Source: HRBIN29 sp034431815
Lineage (GTDB): Bacteria > Chloroflexota > Dehalococcoidia > Tepidiformales > Tepidiformaceae
Assembly: GCA_034431815.1 (NCBI GenBank)
Contig: DAOUCS010000007.1
Coordinates: 1-32,355 of the forward strand
DNA: 32,355 nt
Reading direction: 5' to 3'
The position numbers and the translations under genes are program-made. Below are positions 29,561-32,355 of the stretch, in pieces; the first letter of the stretch is position 1; the number at the start of each line of letters is the position of its first letter. The notes below the pieces were generated by a model, which was given only the letters and a program-made list of their open reading frames with translations, made no database searches and was not told the origin of the DNA.

Positions 29561-30022
29561 ATGCGATTCTTCTTGACGGTGGTCTTCGCGGCGCTGCTCA
29601 TCGTCATCGTCTACCTGGCGGTGGCAGGCATCGCCGACGGGTATTTCGGCGCCGATATCTACCCCGACCGCTGGGCGCCCGAGAGCTGGTCCGCCCCCGA
29701 CAGCTGGAGCGAATGGCGCGACGTGGTGATCGTGGTGCTCGGAGCGCTGCTGGTGGTGAGTGCGCTCCTGGGCATCGTCGCGCTCGCTGCAACCATCGCG
29801 CTCATCCTGCTCCTCCGGCGGGTGGTCCGCCAGCAACTCATCCCCGCCCTCGAGTCGTTGAAGGGGACGCTGGACGAGGTGCGGGGAACGGCGGAGTTCG
29901 CCGGCGAGAGCGTGGCCTCGCCGATCATCCGGGTGTACTCCGTGTACCGGGGGGTGCGACGCGGTTTACGGGCCGTACGAACCTTCCCGGAGAGCGTGCG
30001 GCGCCGGCGCGGGAGGCGATGA
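29561..30022 (+). CDS. Two-helix membrane protein of unknown function
   Basis: 153-aa protein with two transmembrane helices (about residues 3-24, FFLTVVFAALLIVIVYLAVA, and 55-86, VVIVVLGALLVVSALLGIVA onward). They are separated by an external Trp-rich loop (DRWAPESWSAPDSWSEW) and followed by a cytosolic tail with a basic end (RRGLRAVRTFPESVRRRRG). No family is recognised. ATG 29561 is chosen because it directly precedes the first helix and lies downstream of TATCAT; the in-frame ATG at 29432 would add 43 residues and place the palindromes in the coding region. The next small gene follows after 1 nt. Confidence 0.75.
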   Translation: MRFFLTVVFAALLIVIVYLAVAGIADGYFGADIYPDRWAPESWSAPDSWSEWRDVVIVVLGALLVVSALLGIVALAATIALILLLRRVVRQQLIPALESLKGTLDEVRGTAEFAGESVASPIIRVYSVYRGVRRGLRAVRTFPESVRRRRGRR

Positions 30023-30023
30023 G

Positions 30024-30224
30024 GTGAGCGGGAGCCCTAGCGGCAAGGGCACGCGAGGCTTACCGCTTGCGGATTGGGTGCGGGCCGCGCTTCTGGGGGC
30101 CCGAGACACGGCGAAAGCGATGCTGGAAGAGGCCCGGGCCGGGGCGCGCGAGGGTTACGAGGAGGGGTGGCGCCGCTTCGAGGCAAAGACACGGCGGCCC
30201 CGACGCCAAAAGCGGCAGTCCTGA
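30024..30224 (+). CDS. Small basic helical protein (66 aa)
   Basis: The ORF begins with GTG 30024, 1 nt after the preceding stop, with GGGAGG about 7 nt upstream inside that gene. The product has a short hydrophobic-amphipathic helix (ADWVRAALLGARDTAKAML), an acidic stretch (EEARAGAREGYEEGW) and a strongly basic end (KTRRPRRQKRQS). It is probably co-translated with the membrane protein and could interact with its basic cytosolic tail or with the membrane. No family recognised. Confidence 0.6.
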   Translation: MSGSPSGKGTRGLPLADWVRAALLGARDTAKAMLEEARAGAREGYEEGWRRFEAKTRRPRRQKRQS

Positions 30225-30243
30225 GCGAAGCAGCGGGAGCTGG

Positions 30244-30249
30244 TACGAT
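30244..30249 (+). promoter_or_regulatory. -10 box TACGAT of tRNA-Ser
   Basis: TACGAT lies 20 nt before the first base of the tRNA. Because the tRNA 5' end is certain, this supports TACGAT as a working -10 box elsewhere in the window. Confidence 0.6.
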
Positions 30250-30269
30250 CCGGGCTGAGGCCGCGGCGC

Positions 30270-30359
30270 GGAGAGGTGCTGGAGTGGCCGATCAGGCACG
30301 CCTGGAAAGCGTGTAGGGGCACTTGCCCCTCGTGGGTTCGAATCCCACCCTCTCCGCCA
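30270..30359 (+). tRNA. tRNA-Ser(GGA)
   Basis: Complete class II tRNA of 90 nt with an encoded CCA (30357-30359). The acceptor stem is GGAGAGG/CCTCTCC with discriminator G. The anticodon arm CACGC-CTGGAAA-GCGTG gives anticodon GGA (Ser, codons UCC/UCU). The long variable arm GGGGC..GCCCC is typical of tRNA-Ser, and the T arm is GTGGG-TTCGAAT-CCCAC. A T-run (30363-30367) just after CCA may aid termination. Confidence 0.97.
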
Positions 30360-30383
30360 GGCTTTTTCCAGGAACGCTGAGCT

Positions 30384-31697
30384 TCAGCGCGCTGCCCCGC
30401 GGGCGAGGAGCTCTAGCATTCGACCCTCGTTTCGGTAGGCATCGAGCGCAAGCCAAGCGAAGCGGGCGATGCCGTACCACGCGAGCACGCCCGCGAGACC
30501 CGCCATCGCCATCCGGTGGTCGTAGGCGACCCACGGAGTCAGCAGCCCGGCAAGCGCGCGGAGCGCGGCGGCGCCGGCGAGGCCCCAGAAGGCGGCCTGA
30601 TCGGCGATGCCCAACGGCCGAGGCTCGGCGCGCCCCAGGGCGAAAATGGGCGCGATGAGCTGCGCGACTCCCACGATGAGCATCGTGATGGTGCCCACGC
30701 CGAAGAGGTGACGGGCAGCGTCGCGGACGCCAGGGTCCGTGTGAACTCCGGCAGCGGCAGTGTGGACCCCAGCCCAAAGGAGGGCAGCCGCAGCGCCGAC
30801 GGCGCACCAATTCGCCGCCGCGACGTAGCGAGCCGCCGGGCGAGCCCGCGGTCGAAGCCGATGGGCGCGGGCGTGAAACGCGCCGACGAGGACGGCAAGG
30901 CCGGCCATCCCGACCGCAGCCAGGACGAGACCGGCCCCCTCCGCCCGAGCCGTTCGGAGAGGCTCGAACGCCTGCAGCGCCACGACAACGAGGCCGACGT
31001 TCATCACCGCCCAGGGAAGCGCGAAGCGGAGGGCCGGCGGCTGACTCCGTCCGAAGAAGGTCGGCACGCTCCGCGACTGCACCGCCCAGATGAAGTTTCC
31101 AATCGCGCCGAGCGTGACCGTCCACAGGACCGGGTCGTGTTCGGGGAAGAGGAGGAAGCGCCGCTCTGCGAGCTGCGTCGCCGAGCGCGCCGTGGCAACG
31201 GCCCACCACACCCACCAGGCTGCCCCGGCCCCGAACCCGAGCGTCCAGGCTCCGGGCCGCCGGGTGCGGAGAAGGTACCAGCCAAGGGTCGCCGCCGTAA
31301 GGAGCATGCCCAAAGCGGCGGCGATACCCGCGGGAACACAGAGCCCTTCGAGGCCAGGTATCGATTGTCCCAGGACCCGCCCGGCCGCGCCTGACGCCAG
31401 GAGGGCGAGGGTCAACCATGAGAGCCGCGAGTCCACAGGGCGCCGACCGGCGAGCCGCGGAGCGAGACGGAAGGCCATGCCCGCCACGAAGAGCCCTGCC
31501 CACCCCTGGAGCTGGGCCGCCCCGTGGGCCTGGACGAGGAACGGGACATCTTCTGGACGCCCCACCAGCCCCGCCGCAGCGAACGGCACGTAGGCTGCCA
31601 GCACGAAGCCCACGCCCGCCGCCGCGACGATTCCGCCGGCCATGAACGGGAGGTACCCCCGATCGTCAGCCGGTGCAGCGGAACGCGTGGAGGCCAT
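30384..31697 (-). CDS. Polytopic membrane protein, NnrS / haem-copper oxidase subunit I-like
   Basis: 437-aa protein with about 12 predicted hydrophobic helices. Two segments carry motifs reminiscent of NnrS and cbb3-type subunit I proteins: VQAHGAAQLQGWAGLFVAGM (His-containing) and ARHLFGVGTITMLIVGVAQL. It lacks the full set of haem/copper His ligands I would expect for an oxidase, so a catalytic oxidase is unlikely; NnrS-like proteins are linked to nitric-oxide or copper metabolism, but function here is unproven. ATG 31697 is chosen because the frame upstream (to 31775) is basic and low-complexity. The P450 gene lies upstream on the same strand, separated by a hairpin. Confidence 0.6.
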   Translation of the reverse strand: MASTRSAAPADDRGYLPFMAGGIVAAAGVGFVLAAYVPFAAAGLVGRPEDVPFLVQAHGAAQLQGWAGLFVAGMAFRLAPRLAGRRPVDSRLSWLTLALLASGAAGRVLGQSIPGLEGLCVPAGIAAALGMLLTAATLGWYLLRTRRPGAWTLGFGAGAAWWVWWAVATARSATQLAERRFLLFPEHDPVLWTVTLGAIGNFIWAVQSRSVPTFFGRSQPPALRFALPWAVMNVGLVVVALQAFEPLRTARAEGAGLVLAAVGMAGLAVLVGAFHARAHRLRPRARPAARYVAAANWCAVGAAAALLWAGVHTAAAGVHTDPGVRDAARHLFGVGTITMLIVGVAQLIAPIFALGRAEPRPLGIADQAAFWGLAGAAALRALAGLLTPWVAYDHRMAMAGLAGVLAWYGIARFAWLALDAYRNEGRMLELLARGAAR

Positions 31698-31737
31698 CGC
31701 TCTTAAGCCTCGCGGGCCCGCGGCTTGCGTCGGGCGG

Positions 31738-31768
31738 CCGTTCGGGCCCCGTTTTCGTGGCCGAACGG
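31738..31768 (-). terminator. Inverted repeat downstream of the P450 gene, possible terminator
   Basis: CCGTTCGG (31738-31745) and CCGAACGG (31761-31768) form a perfect 8-bp stem, extended inward by CCCCG/CGTGG pairing (one bulged G, one mismatch) with a TTTT loop on the plus strand. It begins about 10 nt after the P450 stop on the minus strand. There is no clear U-tract after it, so it may be a weak terminator or mRNA 3'-end stabiliser. Confidence 0.45.
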
Positions 31769-31778
31769 GTACCAACGA

Positions 31779-32355
31779 CTAGACGGGCGCGAGGACGAGC
31801 CGGCGCGGACCGCGGAGCTGGAACGACCGCAGCCGCTCCGTGGACAGAACCCGCAGGCTGGGGAAGCGTTCGAGGAGAAAACGAAGCGCTACCTCGGCCT
31901 CGAGACGTGCCAAGTTCGCACCCAGGCAGAAGTGAACGCCGAGGCCGAAGGCAGCGTGCCGGCCCGGCCGGCGCCCGAGATCGAGGCGGTCGGGCTCGTG
32001 GAAGCGGTCGGGGTCGCGGTTCGCAGCCCCCAGCACCAGGTGCACCGTGTCGCCGGGTCCGATGGATCGGCCGGCGAGTTCGACGGGGGCCTTCGCCCAG
32101 CGGGAGATGACGTGGGTAGGCGTATCGAACCGGGCGAGCTCTTCGAGGGCTGCCATCCAGGAGACACCCTCGTGCCGGAGGGCCTCGGCAGCCTCGGGAT
32201 TGGTAGCCAGAGCAAGAACGGCGTTCCCGATGAAGAGGGCCAGCGGTCCGTTGCCGGCGGTCGCGAGGTGGACGACGAGCATCAGGAGGTGCTCAGGCGG
32301 GAGTTCCTCGGAGACGGCCTCATCGCGGAGCCGTCCGATGAGGCTCTCCGGAGGC
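31779..32355 (-). CDS. Cytochrome P450, C-terminal part (5' end outside the window)
   Basis: The 192 visible residues cover the I-helix to the C-terminus of a bacterial P450. The ExxR motif is in ALEELARFDTP, with a downstream Arg (VISRWAK); the haem loop is AAFGLGVHFCLGANLARLE with the Cys thiolate ligand. The I-helix reads HLATAGNGPLALFIGNAVLA. At the place of the usual AG(D/E)TT oxygen-activation motif it has AGNGP, so both the acidic residue and the Thr are missing. This may mean substrate-assisted or non-monooxygenase chemistry. The start codon and N-terminal half are not in the window, so the substrate class cannot be judged. Confidence 0.9.
   Translation of the reverse strand, partial: PPESLIGRLRDEAVSEELPPEHLLMLVVHLATAGNGPLALFIGNAVLALATNPEAAEALRHEGVSWMAALEELARFDTPTHVISRWAKAPVELAGRSIGPGDTVHLVLGAANRDPDRFHEPDRLDLGRRPGRHAAFGLGVHFCLGANLARLEAEVALRFLLERFPSLRVLSTERLRSFQLRGPRRLVLAPV

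Noticed and set aside
1..32355. CRISPR arrays, insertion sequences and integrated elements
   Set aside because: No regularly spaced repeats, no transposase or integrase, and no duplication of the tRNA-Ser 3' end were seen by eye.

Overview
The window is about 32 kb of very GC-rich, gene-dense bacterial chromosome with roughly 41 protein genes, one tRNA gene and no mobile element, CRISPR array or rRNA. Gene content (LytR-CpsA-Psr protein, MoxR/DUF58/transglutaminase-like operon, YchF-like DUF933 protein, minimal zincin, DUF402, DinB-like and EthD-like proteins) and codon bias suggest a high-GC, probably aerobic, monoderm-like bacterium. My best guess is Chloroflexota, but no marker gene proves it. 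Flavin- and CoA-linked enzymes, a P450 and a thioredoxin system suggest an oxidative, heterotrophic lifestyle.

Layout. 1-6.4 kb: end of an EthD-like gene, M17 leucyl aminopeptidase, a convergent GNAT, crotonase plus hotdog thioesterase, a lipoprotein, a SnoaL-like protein, a small membrane protein, glycerate kinase and a tiny ORF. 6.4-9.5 kb (minus): trxA, trxB, an FmdB-like zinc ribbon, a DinB-like protein and a degenerate CitE-like protein. 9.6-13.0 kb (plus): csoR, HNH nuclease, FMN-binding split-barrel protein, folC, rimI. 13.0-15.7 kb: two unrecognised minus-strand genes, a minimal zincin and an LCP protein. 15.7-19.1 kb (minus): MMPL transporter and acyl-CoA-dehydrogenase-like flavoprotein, with a divergent TetR. 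19.9-24.9 kb (plus): tight moxR / DUF58 / TgpA-like / ogt operon. 24.9-27.6 kb (minus): DUF402, small membrane protein, EndoIII-like glycosylase and YchF-like protein. 27.6-30.4 kb: HEXXH lipoprotein, lone response regulator, two small genes, tRNA-Ser(GGA). 30.4 kb to the end (minus): polytopic membrane protein and a P450 cut by the window edge.

Three things stand out. First, a perfect 17-bp CsoR-type palindrome lies between csoR and trxA, inside a consensus trxA promoter (TTGACA-18-TATGAT) and just after the csoR promoter (TTGACA-16-TAGGAT). This suggests that a copper or thiol sensor controls thioredoxin. Second, several enzymes lack family catalytic residues: a transglutaminase-like protein with Cys/His/Asp replaced by Phe/Tyr/Asn, a CitE-like protein without its acidic metal ligands, a P450 without the I-helix acid/alcohol pair, and an acyl-CoA dehydrogenase without the catalytic Glu at the usual place. 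Third, many genes have a TANNNT box 6-11 nt before the start codon and no Shine-Dalgarno, pointing to frequent leaderless transcription. No stretch longer than 300 bases is without a gene.
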